Made by a program: the position numbers and the translations under genes. The notes beneath the pieces were generated by a model. The model was not told the origin of the DNA. It saw only the letters and a list, made by a program, of their open reading frames with translations, and ran no database searches. From Cytophagales bacterium (GTDB lineage: Bacteria > Bacteroidota > Bacteroidia > Cytophagales > Cyclobacteriaceae), in NCBI GenBank assembly GCA_022360015.1, contig JAKSDQ010000062.1:62001-126000 (forward strand): a stretch of DNA of 64,000 nt, in the 5' to 3' direction. Of this stretch, positions 29,308-38,036 are shown piece after piece (positions within the stretch are counted from its first letter, which is position 1; every line of letters begins with the position of its first letter).

Positions 29308-30204
29308 ATGATAAAAATGAAATGTGCACTATTGATGATCACGTTACTCCTGGCAGGAAGTTTTTCCTACGCCCAGGAACGTGAGTTGACGGTCAATCCG
29401 AATTCGGTATATCCCATACTTAATCATGATGTTATGTTTAAGAAACGGGTATGGCGAAGAATGGATTTGAGGGAAAAGCAGAACAGGCCGTTCTTTGCTT
29501 TCAACAATGAAATTACCAAAATCATCATAGAGGCGGTACAGGCGGGGATTTTACATCCTTATGTCAATGACTCTTTGAAAACCAGGATGTCAAAGGAACA
29601 ATTCCTTGAGAACCTCAAAATGCCGGATTTAGGCGGTGGATTGACGGAAGAGGAAAAAGCTTTGGGCTTTGGTGATGATGATGGCTGGGGAGATGAAGGA
29701 GATGACGGCTGGGGCGACGATGAAGGTGGCGATGACTGGGGCAACGAAGAGGCGGCCGATGCTTCTTCAAAACCTTCGGATTACTTCTTCCCCAATGAAG
29801 TTTCCATTTTAGAGTTAATGGAAGATGTGATTTTTGACAAAAGAAGATCCAGGTTATACTATGATATCCAGGCTGTAACCTTGATCATTCCGGCGTCAAC
29901 CTTCGCATCCACCACCGGGTTGCAGAAGCAGATTGGAACTTTCAAATACATTGATCTGGTAGCCTTATTCAGAAGTATGCCCGAAGAAGCTATTTGGTTT
30001 AATCCTCAAAATAGTGCAGAACACAAAAATCTGGCCGATGCCTTTACTTTAAGGTTATTTAGCGCCAGAATGACTAAGATAGCCAATCCGGAAAATCTGG
30101 AAATTGTAGATATCTACAACAGAAGTCCGCGAGAGGGTATTATGGCTTCCCAGCATCTCGAGCATAAGCTGATGGAAATGGAGCATAATTTATGGGATTA
30201 TTAA
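29308..30204 (+). CDS. gldN: GldN/PorN-type T9SS ring protein with an acidic Gly/Trp-rich insert
   Basis: A 298-residue exported protein (signal peptide about 1-22, cut near SYA/QE) that partners GldK in the periplasmic ring. The N-terminal and C-terminal parts are typical, with FDKRRSRLYYDIQAVTLIIPAS a conserved core. Between them (about residues 122-150, DNA 29671-29757) lies a low-complexity stretch built of DDGWGD-like units. It appears to be an insert relative to the ring domain. The gene closes the gld operon; a strong terminator follows. Confidence 0.92.
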   Translation: MIKMKCALLMITLLLAGSFSYAQERELTVNPNSVYPILNHDVMFKKRVWRRMDLREKQNRPFFAFNNEITKIIIEAVQAGILHPYVNDSLKTRMSKEQFLENLKMPDLGGGLTEEEKALGFGDDDGWGDEGDDGWGDDEGGDDWGNEEAADASSKPSDYFFPNEVSILELMEDVIFDKRRSRLYYDIQAVTLIIPASTFASTTGLQKQIGTFKYIDLVALFRSMPEEAIWFNPQNSAEHKNLADAFTLRLFSARMTKIANPENLEIVDIYNRSPREGIMASQHLEHKLMEMEHNLWDY

Positions 30205-30234
30205 GGTGAATAATTTAGCTAGAGATATTTATTG

Positions 30235-30260
30235 AGGAGGTGTTTTCACCTCCTTTTTTT
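30235..30260 (+). terminator. Rho-independent terminator after gldN
   Basis: An 8-bp stem AGGAGGTG (30235-30242) pairs with CACCTCCT (30247-30254) around a TTTT loop and is followed by a T run to 30260. It ends the gldKLMN transcript, 31 bases after the gldN stop. Confidence 0.9.
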
Positions 30261-30347
30261 ATGAAAGCGAAAATGAAATAGTAGGATTTGCGGTACGTAT
30301 TTTTCATTTTCATTTTCATTTTTATTTTAATTCTCATCCAATCTAAT

Positions 30348-30355
30348 TACTTTTG
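30348..30355 (+). promoter_or_regulatory. -7 box of guaB
   Basis: TACTTTTG matches TAnnTTTG and is 32 bases before the guaB ATG. The leader it would produce consists almost only of the hairpin at 30360-30386. Confidence 0.4.
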
Positions 30356-30359
30356 ACTG

Positions 30360-30386
30360 GCAAATAACATGATAAAGATTATTTGC
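30360..30386 (+). promoter_or_regulatory. Inverted repeat abutting the guaB start codon
   Basis: GCAAATAA (30360-30367) and TTATTTGC (30379-30386) form a perfect 8-bp inverted repeat with an 11-base spacer, ending one base before the ATG at 30388. It could be a hairpin limiting ribosome access or an operator for a repressor. Neither is shown. Confidence 0.55.
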
Positions 30387-30387
30387 T

Positions 30388-31860
30388 ATGCATACCGACC
30401 CTTCTAAACTGCTTTACGAAGCCCTTACCTATGATGATGTACTGCTACTTCCGGGATACTCCGAAGTGCTTCCAAGAGACACGGAAACCAGTACCCGGCT
30501 TACCAGAAATATCAGGTTAAATATTCCTTTTGTTTCGGCGGCCATGGATACCGTTACCGAATACCAACTGGCGATTTCAATGGCCTTGGAGGGTGGACTC
30601 GGCTTTATCCATAAAAATATGCCCATTGAGCAGCAGGCTAACCAGATCAGGAAGGTGAAAAGGTCTCAGAGCGGGATGATTCTTGATCCCGTAACACTGG
30701 ATATTAACTCTACTGTAAAAGATGCTGTGGACATTATGCGGGAATATAAAATAGGCGGTATACCGGTCATCGATCAGAACAATAAACTGGCGGGAATTAT
30801 TACCAACCGTGATCTTAGGTTCCACAAAGATTTATCTTCTCCGGTGGTCGATATTATGACCAGGGATAACCTGATCACTGCAGATGAGGGTATCGATTTG
30901 AACCAGGCCGAGGATATCCTTCAGGAATACAGAATTGAAAAGCTGCCTATTGTCAATAAGAATGGCGAGTTAAGTGGCCTGATCACCTATAAAGATATCC
31001 TGAAAAACATGGATCGCCCCAATGCCTGTAAGGATGAGTACGGACGGTTGAGAGTGGGCGCTGCGGTAGGGGTAACCGAGGATATACTGGAAAGGATCGA
31101 AATGCTTATCAATGTGGGGGTGGATGTCATTAGCATTGACACGGCTCATGGACATTCCAAAGGAGTGATTGATACGTGCCGGCGTGTAAAATCAAAATAC
31201 CCCGACCTGGAATTGATAGTCGGGAATATAGCTACCCCTGAAGCAGCCAAAGCACTGGCAGATGCGGGAGCAGACGCTGTAAAAGTGGGTGTTGGTCCGG
31301 GTAGTATATGTACAACCCGGGTCATTGCAGGTGTGGGTGTGCCTCAACTGACGGCTGTTTACGAATCCTCCAAAGCGCTGGAAGGCTCAGGTGTTACTGT
31401 CATCGCCGATGGTGGGATCAGGTTTTCGGGTGATGTGGTAAAAGCGATCGCTGCCGGAGGGTCCAGTGTGATGATTGGTTCCATGTTGGCAGGTACTGAA
31501 GAGGCGCCGGGCCAGGTGATTATTTACGAGGGGCGTAAGTTTAAAACATACAGGGGCATGGGATCGCTGGAAGCCATGGGCGAAGGCTCTAAAGACCGGT
31601 ACTTTCAGGATGCGGAAGATGACATCAAGAAACTGGTGCCCGAAGGTATCGTGGGCAGGGTTCCCTTTAAGGGGTTGGTATCGGAAGTATTGTATCAACT
31701 GGTCGGTGGTCTGCGGGCTGGCATGGGGTATTGCGGGGCATCTGATATCGAGGCGTTGAAAAAAGCAAAATTTGTAAAAGTTACAGCCGCGGGAGCCAGA
31801 GAAAGTCATCCCCACGATGTTTATATTACCAGGGAGGCACCTAATTACAGCCGTAAATAA
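30388..31860 (+). CDS. guaB: Inosine-5'-monophosphate dehydrogenase
   Basis: GuaB oxidises IMP to XMP with NAD+, the committed step of guanine nucleotide synthesis. The 490 residues show the TIM barrel, with the catalytic Cys308 in GPGSICTTR and the phosphate-binding [11 protein letters not shown]. Two CBS domains are inserted at about residues 95-215, and the flap region carries the usual MGSLEAM and [11 protein letters not shown] motifs. It stands alone between two terminator-like structures, so it is probably monocistronic. Confidence 0.96.
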   Translation: MHTDPSKLLYEALTYDDVLLLPGYSEVLPRDTETSTRLTRNIRLNIPFVSAAMDTVTEYQLAISMALEGGLGFIHKNMPIEQQANQIRKVKRSQSGMILDPVTLDINSTVKDAVDIMREYKIGGIPVIDQNNKLAGIITNRDLRFHKDLSSPVVDIMTRDNLITADEGIDLNQAEDILQEYRIEKLPIVNKNGELSGLITYKDILKNMDRPNACKDEYGRLRVGAAVGVTEDILERIEMLINVGVDVISIDTAHGHSKGVIDTCRRVKSKYPDLELIVGNIATPEAAKALADAGADAVKVGVGPGSICTTRVIAGVGVPQLTAVYESSKALEGSGVTVIADGGIRFSGDVVKAIAAGGSSVMIGSMLAGTEEAPGQVIIYEGRKFKTYRGMGSLEAMGEGSKDRYFQDAEDDIKKLVPEGIVGRVPFKGLVSEVLYQLVGGLRAGMGYCGASDIEALKKAKFVKVTAAGARESHPHDVYITREAPNYSRK

Positions 31861-31892
31861 TTCAAAATCATAGTGGACTACTTTTGAATTAT
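31857..31892 (+). terminator. Inverted repeat overlapping the guaB stop codon
   Basis: ATAATTCAAAA (31857-31867) and TTTTGAATTAT (31882-31892) form a perfect 11-bp stem with a 14-base loop; the left arm includes the guaB stop. There is no long T tract, so it may act as a weak terminator or an mRNA-stabilising hairpin. Confidence 0.5.
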
Positions 31893-31928
31893 GATTATAC
31901 CCTATAAAAAATTATATTTTGTAAATTG

Positions 31929-31956
31929 GCGACTTACATTTGGGTCGCTTTTTTTT
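31929..31956 (+). terminator. Short hairpin with T tract before the SpoIIE-type phosphatase
   Basis: A 5-bp stem GCGAC (31929-31933)/GTCGC (31944-31948) is followed by eight T residues, ending just before the ATG at 31958. It looks like an intrinsic terminator of modest strength. It also falls inside what would be the leader of the next gene. Confidence 0.5.
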
Positions 31957-31957
31957 A

Positions 31958-34021
31958 ATGCTTTCAAACAAACATATCGTAAGGATTAGCGTAATTGTTG
32001 CCGTAATTAGTTGGTTGTTTTTGCTAATTCTGGATTTATTCATCCTCTTTGAAATTTCTAACAGCATGAATGTTGGAATTCATCGTGAGGTATCCGCATT
32101 TTTGCTGGACTTGTTCTTCATATCTTTGTTTGTCTTTTACAAGATAAGGATCGAGAGGGCCGAAAGCATCAATTTTATAGACTTGCTGTGGCGGGTATTC
32201 GTTACAGGATTGCTGGCGACCATTGTGTCATTTGCTATCCGTTTTTTTTATCTGATGGTAGGGTCCTCAAATCTCGCTGAAAACCCTTACCTGATTAACT
32301 TTTTTTACCACATAAACCTTGGGTTAATATCTGCTTTCATCATATCGACCCTGGTTGTTTGGAAAAGATTAATCCTTTATCAGAAAACAAAAAAACTGCT
32401 CATACTTTGGCAGATATTTGAATATTCTCTGCTTTGCTCCATCTTGCTAAACTTCTTTGGCATTGAGGTTTTAGGTGATCTTGCTTACAACATCATTTTA
32501 CTGACACTGTTGCTTTTAGGAGTAATATTGTCTGTTAACCTGAAATGGGTGGCTTACCTGAACTTCAAACAAAAATGGAAGAGTATCCTGCTGATCATCC
32601 TGGTCATACTTTATCTCATTTATTTTTTTATAAATCTGCGGACCTACAGTGAAGATAACGGCCCCGTGATTATTACCGATTTGCTGGATAATGTTTTTGT
32701 GCGCGCACTATTTGGCTTCATTTTGACCTACTGTATCTTTTCATTGCTGGTGATCCTGTTTAACCTGCCCACATCGTCGGTGTTTGAGCAGAAATTTGAA
32801 GATGTCATTAACTTTCAAAGACTAAGCCAATCTATACAGGGAGGCAAAAACGAGGAACAGGTTTTGGAAATACTTCTCGACAGTTCTTCCAGTGCTGTTT
32901 TGGCAGGTGCCGGTTGGATAGAAATTTTTAAAAATAATAGTGAGAATAAATATTTAAGAACCGATAACCTGGCCATAAAAGATATCAGGAGGATCAAAGA
33001 GGCTATCCGTAAAAGCAAAATTAAAAACCTCCTGGAAACGGAAATTTACAGCATTGGCAACGTCAATAAGCTTACGGCCAGTATTAAAGATACAAAATTC
33101 AGGTCTTCCCTGTTAGTTCCCCTTATTGTACAAAAAAGTCAAATCGGCATTATGGCTTTGTTGAAAGACGTAAATGATGGTTTCAACAAAGAGATCATCG
33201 ATATCATCCGGACTTTTGCCAACCAGGCCTGTATTTCTATCGAAAATTTCCGCTTGTTGGGAGAAGCCATCGAAAACGAAAGGTACAAAGAGGAATTAAA
33301 GATCGCTAAGAAGGTTCAAAAAAGCCTGCTACCCAGCAATCTCATTAGCAACGCATGTTTTGACATCAGCGGATTTTCAGTCTCAGCCGATGAAGTGGGT
33401 GGGGATTATTATGACACATACCCGTTGAGTGATCATAAATATGTATTGATAATCGGTGACGTGTCCGGCAAAGGTACCAGTGCCGCGTTTAACATGTCGC
33501 AAATGAAAGGTGTATTCTACAGCCTGGTTCAGCTCGACCTGTCGTCCAAGGAATTTTTGATCCACGCTAACAATGCCCTGAGCAAGTGCCTGGAGAAAAC
33601 TTCGTTTATCACCTTGTCTTTTTATATCGTTAATACAAAAGAGAAAACCATTGAGTTTTCAAGGGCGGGCCATTGTCCTACATTATATTATAACCATAGG
33701 AAGGGCTATGCTGACTTTTTTGAAAATAAAGGCCTTGGATTAGGTATTTTAAGAAACGATAATTATAAAAAATATGTGGAAGTCAATCACATCGACTATG
33801 GGAACGGCGATATAATGATGTTATATACTGACGGGATCACGGAGGCTAGAAATGAACTGGAAGAAGAGTTTGGTTATGAAAGACTTAAAGCATTCCTGGA
33901 TGATCATGCTTCCATGGATCCATATTCGATTCAAAGGGATCTTTTAGAAACTTTGTATACATTTGTAGGTGGTAAATCCCGTTATGACGATTATTCTGCC
34001 TTAATTATCAAATTTAAATAA
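31958..34021 (+). CDS. Membrane-bound GAF-SpoIIE/PP2C serine phosphatase (RsbU-like)
   Basis: A 687-residue protein with about eight N-terminal membrane spans (about 8-270), a GAF-like domain (about 290-430), and a C-terminal PP2C-type SpoIIE phosphatase domain (about 455-687). Metal-binding motifs are visible: GGDYYDTY, IGDVSGKG, YTDGITEARNELEEEFG and DDYSALIIK. It should dephosphorylate a STAS-domain antagonist, such as the one encoded next. The ATG at 31958 is used; an in-frame TTG at 31940 lies in the terminator hairpin. The signal sensed by the membrane or GAF part is unknown. Confidence 0.9.
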   Translation: MLSNKHIVRISVIVAVISWLFLLILDLFILFEISNSMNVGIHREVSAFLLDLFFISLFVFYKIRIERAESINFIDLLWRVFVTGLLATIVSFAIRFFYLMVGSSNLAENPYLINFFYHINLGLISAFIISTLVVWKRLILYQKTKKLLILWQIFEYSLLCSILLNFFGIEVLGDLAYNIILLTLLLLGVILSVNLKWVAYLNFKQKWKSILLIILVILYLIYFFINLRTYSEDNGPVIITDLLDNVFVRALFGFILTYCIFSLLVILFNLPTSSVFEQKFEDVINFQRLSQSIQGGKNEEQVLEILLDSSSSAVLAGAGWIEIFKNNSENKYLRTDNLAIKDIRRIKEAIRKSKIKNLLETEIYSIGNVNKLTASIKDTKFRSSLLVPLIVQKSQIGIMALLKDVNDGFNKEIIDIIRTFANQACISIENFRLLGEAIENERYKEELKIAKKVQKSLLPSNLISNACFDISGFSVSADEVGGDYYDTYPLSDHKYVLIIGDVSGKGTSAAFNMSQMKGVFYSLVQLDLSSKEFLIHANNALSKCLEKTSFITLSFYIVNTKEKTIEFSRAGHCPTLYYNHRKGYADFFENKGLGLGILRNDNYKKYVEVNHIDYGNGDIMMLYTDGITEARNELEEEFGYERLKAFLDDHASMDPYSIQRDLLETLYTFVGGKSRYDDYSALIIKFK

Positions 34022-34063
34022 TTATTGTAAAGAACACTTATGTTAATATTACGTTAATAACTC

Positions 34064-34399
34064 ATGATAGATATTTCTAACAAAACCGAGGAGGACTTTT
34101 TGATTATCAAGCTGGAGGGAGAAGTTGATGCTAGTTCTTCGATACACTTAGATAAAGCCCTTCGCAAGGCAATCGAACAGAATTTTAAAAAGATTTTGAT
34201 TGACTGTAACAATTTAAGTTACATTTCTTCTGCAGGTCTTGGGGTATTTATGTCTTATATTCAGGATTTCCAATCTCAGAATATTAACTTGGTGCTATTT
34301 GGTCTTAGTGACAAGGTGAAAAACGTGTTTGAAATTCTTGGATTAGATCAACTGCTTAAAATTTCAAAAAATTTGGAAGACGCTAAGTCATTATGCTAA
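34064..34399 (+). CDS. STAS-domain anti-sigma-factor antagonist (RsbV/SpoIIAA-like)
   Basis: A 111-residue single STAS domain. The phosphorylation site region is SYISSAGLG, with Ser55 or Ser56 the likely target. In its family the unphosphorylated form binds the partner kinase and frees its target. It lies between an RsbU-like phosphatase and an RsbW-like kinase, forming a complete partner-switching set. It overlaps the next gene's start by a few bases. Confidence 0.92.
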   Translation: MIDISNKTEEDFLIIKLEGEVDASSSIHLDKALRKAIEQNFKKILIDCNNLSYISSAGLGVFMSYIQDFQSQNINLVLFGLSDKVKNVFEILGLDQLLKISKNLEDAKSLC

Positions 34400-34821
34400 T
34401 GAAGTATAATTTTAAGGCACCTTGTAGCAAGAAAAAGCTAAGAGCAATCAGGAATTTTATAGGTAAAAACCTGAAAAAGCATAATCTGGATGATATAGAG
34501 ATTAATATGATTGTTCTGGCGGTGGATGAAGTTTGTGCTAACCTAATTATACATTCTCATGATTGTGATCCTAATGAGTCTCTTGAATTAAATATGAATA
34601 TTGACGCCAAGCACGAAGGGGTCACTTTCGAGATCATTGACCGGGGAGAAGGGTTTAATATTTTGAATTATAAAGAACCATCTTTGGATGATATTGTAAG
34701 AAATAAGAAAAAGGGAGGACTAGGGTTGATGTTGGTAAAAAGGATCATGGATCATATCGAGTTTAAATCATCCCCCAAGAAAAACGTCTGTAAGCTGTAC
34801 AAAAAATTTGAAAACCACTGA
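34393..34821 (+). CDS. RsbW/SpoIIAB-like ATP-binding serine kinase
   Basis: A 142-residue GHKL ATPase of the anti-sigma-factor kinase type. Motifs: N-box DEVCANLIIHSH, G1 DRGEGFN, and G2 KKGGLGLMLVKRI. It is expected to phosphorylate the adjacent STAS protein. No sigma factor gene is next to it, so its final target is unknown; it could also control a non-sigma partner. The ATG at 34393 overlaps the STAS stop. The ATG at 34399, one base into the stop codon, is an equal candidate. Confidence 0.9.
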   Translation: MLMKYNFKAPCSKKKLRAIRNFIGKNLKKHNLDDIEINMIVLAVDEVCANLIIHSHDCDPNESLELNMNIDAKHEGVTFEIIDRGEGFNILNYKEPSLDDIVRNKKKGGLGLMLVKRIMDHIEFKSSPKKNVCKLYKKFENH

Positions 34822-34939
34822 ATTTAATTATCATTCATCAGCATAATAAGTCGGGAATCAGCCAGTATGCCTGTATATTAATAGGTACTCATTAAAAAAA
34901 TCACTAAAATTGTAGCGCTTTTATTCATTATTGCTTTCA

Positions 34940-37168
34940 ATGGAAAAGGTAACAAAACTCGTTTTTTTAATCGTCCTGATCACTTCGTGCCAATCTACCA
35001 AAAATCCAACCAGCGGTCATGACTTCCTTTTCAAAGTTGGGGAAACACCCGTTACTTCAGAAGAGTTTTTATATGTATACAATAAAAATAATTTCAAAAA
35101 AGACAGCATATTTGACAGAAAGGATGTAGAAGAATATCTGGGGCTTTTCATCAATTTTAAACTGAAAGTGAAAGAGGCCCTGGCGCTGGACATGGACAAG
35201 GAGGCGTCTTTTAAAACCGAACTTGAAGGATACAGAAAGCAATTGGCCAAACCCTATCTTACCGAAAGCAAAGTAACTGAACAGTTGGTGCAGGAGGCCT
35301 ACGACCGGATGAAGTATGAAATCGATGCCTCGCACATATTGTTGCGGCTGAATCAGTCGGCTGAACCTGAGGATACCCTCAAAGCATATGACAGTATATT
35401 GAAGATCAGAGACAGGATCTTGCAGGGTGAGTCGTTCGCATCAGTAGCCGAAGAAGTTTCCGAGGATCGATCAACCGGAAAAAATGGTGGCAGGCTTGGC
35501 TATTTCTCAGCATTGCGGATGGTTTATCCTTTTGAAAATGCAGCCTATACTACGGAAGTAGGAAATGTGTCCGAGCCGTTTAGAACAAGGTTTGGCTATC
35601 ACATCCTGCTCGTCAATGATAAAAGACCGTCAAGAGGCAAAGTGAAACCGTCACATATCATGATCAGGAGCAATGAGGGCATGCCTGAGGATATCAGGAG
35701 AGAAAACGAGAAAAAGATCAATAGGATTTATGAGCGTTTAATGGCAGGGGAAGCATGGCATTCTTTGTGTAGCCAGTTTTCACAGGACTTGTCATCGGCA
35801 AAAAAGGGAGGACAGTTACCATGGATAGGCACCGGAAACGTTGACCCGTCCTTTGAAGATGCGGCTTTTAGTCTGCAAAATCCCGGAGACATTTCAAAAC
35901 CCGTACTTTCCCCTTATGGCTGGCATATCATCAGGCTTGAAGAAAAAAAAGGTATAGAACCATTTGAGGAATTGGCAGGGTCGTTGAAAGAAAAGATTGA
36001 AAGAGATAGCAGGGCAAACCTGAATAAAAAGATTTTAATCAGCCGGCTGAAGAAAGAAAATGAATATGTGGCTTATGAGGATAATGTGGACAAAGTTATT
36101 GCATTAGCAGACAGCAGCCTGTTGTCAGGTAAATGGGAAATAGCCGAAGGCCATCCCTTGGCTCCTGAAACCCTGTTTACCATCGAAGGTAATGTGATAC
36201 AGGTTGATAGCTTTTTTCATTTTCTGGGTGAAAAACAGCGTCCCCGGAGTAGTACTTCACCGGGAACACTGATGAGGGATTACTTAAGACAATTTGAAGA
36301 GCAGACTTTGGTAGCCTTTGAAGAAGCCCATCTGGCCGATAAATATGAAGATTACCGGATGTTATTGAAAGAATATTACGAGGGGATCCTGTTATTCGAA
36401 CTGATGGATCGAAAAGTCTGGTCTAAAGCCATGAAAGACTCCACGGGACTTACCGGTTTTTTTGACAAGCACAGGGAAATGTATGTTTGGAAAGAAAGGG
36501 CTGAAGCCATAGTGGTTGATGCTGCTGCAAAAGACATACTGGAAGAAATAAGCGCCTTAAAAATAAATTCCAAGTTTGCAGTAAACACTATATCTTTATC
36601 CGATGATAATTCGGGAGGCAGCCATACATATGAGGAGGTCGATGGGTTAGTCAACCATCTGATGGCAGGTATGGGCGAAGAGATTCTGATTCAGTTTGCT
36701 CCGGGCAACGATAAAGGTGTGGCAAGCATTAAAGAATATATGATGGGCAAAGGTGTCATGAATGATCAAATAACTTTGCAAGAGACGGATCAACATGAGC
36801 AGATCACCGCTAAACTGCTGTCTTCTCAGGCGAAAAATCTGGAGAAACGGTTCAATACCAACGATGCCCTTGCCGTACAAATCAAGGAAGGCACTTTTGA
36901 AAAAGGCGAAAATGAAATATTGAATAAAGTAAACTGGGGGATTGGGGATTTTCCAATTTTTGAATCAGATGGTCGTTATTACCGGGTGATTATCCGGGAT
37001 ATACTGCCTGCTGCACCAAAGGAGTTAGATGAGATCAAAGGAGTCGTAATTTCCGACTACCAGAACTATTTGGAGAAAGAATGGATTAATGAATTGAAAG
37101 TAAAGTATCCGGTAAAAATTAACAACATTGCATTTGAAAAGGTCATTGAAAAGCTTCAAAAAAGCTAG
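34940..37168 (+). CDS. Periplasmic peptidylprolyl isomerase lipoprotein (two PpiC domains)
   Basis: A 742-residue lipoprotein (lipobox LITSC, Cys17) with a SurA-like N-terminal helical region (about 20-115) and two parvulin (rotamase) domains (about 118-215 and 225-325). A long C-terminal section of unknown fold (about 340-742) completes it. Typical parvulin pieces are ASHILLRL, SEDRSTGKNGGRLGYFSA and LPWIGTGNVDPSFEDAAFSL. The likely job is folding or escorting outer-membrane proteins. The ATG at 34940 is preferred to an in-frame TTG three codons earlier. Confidence 0.9.
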   Translation: MEKVTKLVFLIVLITSCQSTKNPTSGHDFLFKVGETPVTSEEFLYVYNKNNFKKDSIFDRKDVEEYLGLFINFKLKVKEALALDMDKEASFKTELEGYRKQLAKPYLTESKVTEQLVQEAYDRMKYEIDASHILLRLNQSAEPEDTLKAYDSILKIRDRILQGESFASVAEEVSEDRSTGKNGGRLGYFSALRMVYPFENAAYTTEVGNVSEPFRTRFGYHILLVNDKRPSRGKVKPSHIMIRSNEGMPEDIRRENEKKINRIYERLMAGEAWHSLCSQFSQDLSSAKKGGQLPWIGTGNVDPSFEDAAFSLQNPGDISKPVLSPYGWHIIRLEEKKGIEPFEELAGSLKEKIERDSRANLNKKILISRLKKENEYVAYEDNVDKVIALADSSLLSGKWEIAEGHPLAPETLFTIEGNVIQVDSFFHFLGEKQRPRSSTSPGTLMRDYLRQFEEQTLVAFEEAHLADKYEDYRMLLKEYYEGILLFELMDRKVWSKAMKDSTGLTGFFDKHREMYVWKERAEAIVVDAAAKDILEEISALKINSKFAVNTISLSDDNSGGSHTYEEVDGLVNHLMAGMGEEILIQFAPGNDKGVASIKEYMMGKGVMNDQITLQETDQHEQITAKLLSSQAKNLEKRFNTNDALAVQIKEGTFEKGENEILNKVNWGIGDFPIFESDGRYYRVIIRDILPAAPKELDEIKGVVISDYQNYLEKEWINELKVKYPVKINNIAFEKVIEKLQKS

Positions 37169-38036
37169 GTTTTGCTTGATCCTGCTGGGGTATCTTTGCT
37201 TTAGCGGATGTGACTGGTTTAAATTTAAACAGGACTCGGAGTTCCAAAATACTACAGAAAAACCTGTTGCCAGGGTGTATAACAAATTTCTGTATCCCAG
37301 GGATTTAGAAGGGGTGATAGGTAAAAATATGTCCCACCAGGACAGTGCCAAACGGGTCAATAATTATGTCAAAAACTGGTTTAAGAAACAATTGATTATT
37401 GCCCGGGCAGAAAGTGAACTGGCGCTTGACCAGTCAGAAATTGAAAGAAAAATCCTGGATTACCGCTACGCCATACTGGCGCATGAATTCAAAAAAGAGT
37501 ATGTGAATAATCATTTGGATACGCTTATTTCGGACAGTGAAATCGCCGGTTATTATGAGCGTAAAAAAGACAATTTTGTACTTAAACAGAATATTTTTAA
37601 AGGTGCCTTTGTCAAATTACCTATAAATGTACCCAAAATACGCAGGTTCAGAAAGCTTTTTCGGGCTGAAAAACCTGAAGATAAGGAAGAATTGAGATCT
37701 TATTGTGTCCAATTTGCGTTAAACTATTCATTGGAAGAAGATGCGTGGCTGAATTTTGATGAGATAATTATTAATTCACCTTTAATGTCTATTCCCAATA
37801 AGGTACAGTTTCTAAGGAATAACAGCCACTATGAAGCAAAGGATGAAGATGGTATCTATTTTTTAAAAATAAATAGCTACAAAATATCGGATGAAATCTC
37901 TCCCATGGAGTTTGTGGAAGACCAAATCCGAAATATAATTTTGCACAAAAGAAAAGTTGAATTGATTGATAAGCTGGAGGAAGATATTTATAGTAAAGCA
38001 AATGAGAGTAATGAAATCGAAATATTTAATCAATAG
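37128..38036 (+). CDS. Lipoprotein of the PpiC/SurA gene cluster, no clear rotamase domain
   Basis: A lipoprotein of up to 302 residues (lipobox CFSGC) with a SurA-N-like helical region (VKNWFKKQLIIARAESELALDQSEIERKILDYR) and no recognisable complete parvulin domain. No ATG is available. TTG codons at 37128, 37134 and 37146 all lie inside the 3' end of the preceding gene, and the last gives the most normal lipoprotein signal. It overlaps both the upstream and downstream genes, so it is tightly coupled to the two isomerases. It is probably a chaperone partner; exact function unknown. Confidence 0.8.
   Translation: MHLKRSLKSFKKARFCLILLGYLCFSGCDWFKFKQDSEFQNTTEKPVARVYNKFLYPRDLEGVIGKNMSHQDSAKRVNNYVKNWFKKQLIIARAESELALDQSEIERKILDYRYAILAHEFKKEYVNNHLDTLISDSEIAGYYERKKDNFVLKQNIFKGAFVKLPINVPKIRRFRKLFRAEKPEDKEELRSYCVQFALNYSLEEDAWLNFDEIIINSPLMSIPNKVQFLRNNSHYEAKDEDGIYFLKINSYKISDEISPMEFVEDQIRNIILHKRKVELIDKLEEDIYSKANESNEIEIFNQ

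Noticed and set aside
29559..29744. Antisense frame rich in Pro and Ser opposite the gldN insert
   Set aside because: It is a direct consequence of the GAT/GGC/TGG repeats on the coding strand and not an independent gene.
30298..30333. Tandem TTTTCA-like microsatellite before guaB
   Set aside because: Only about three imperfect units in AT-rich DNA; too short to separate from background as a variable repeat.
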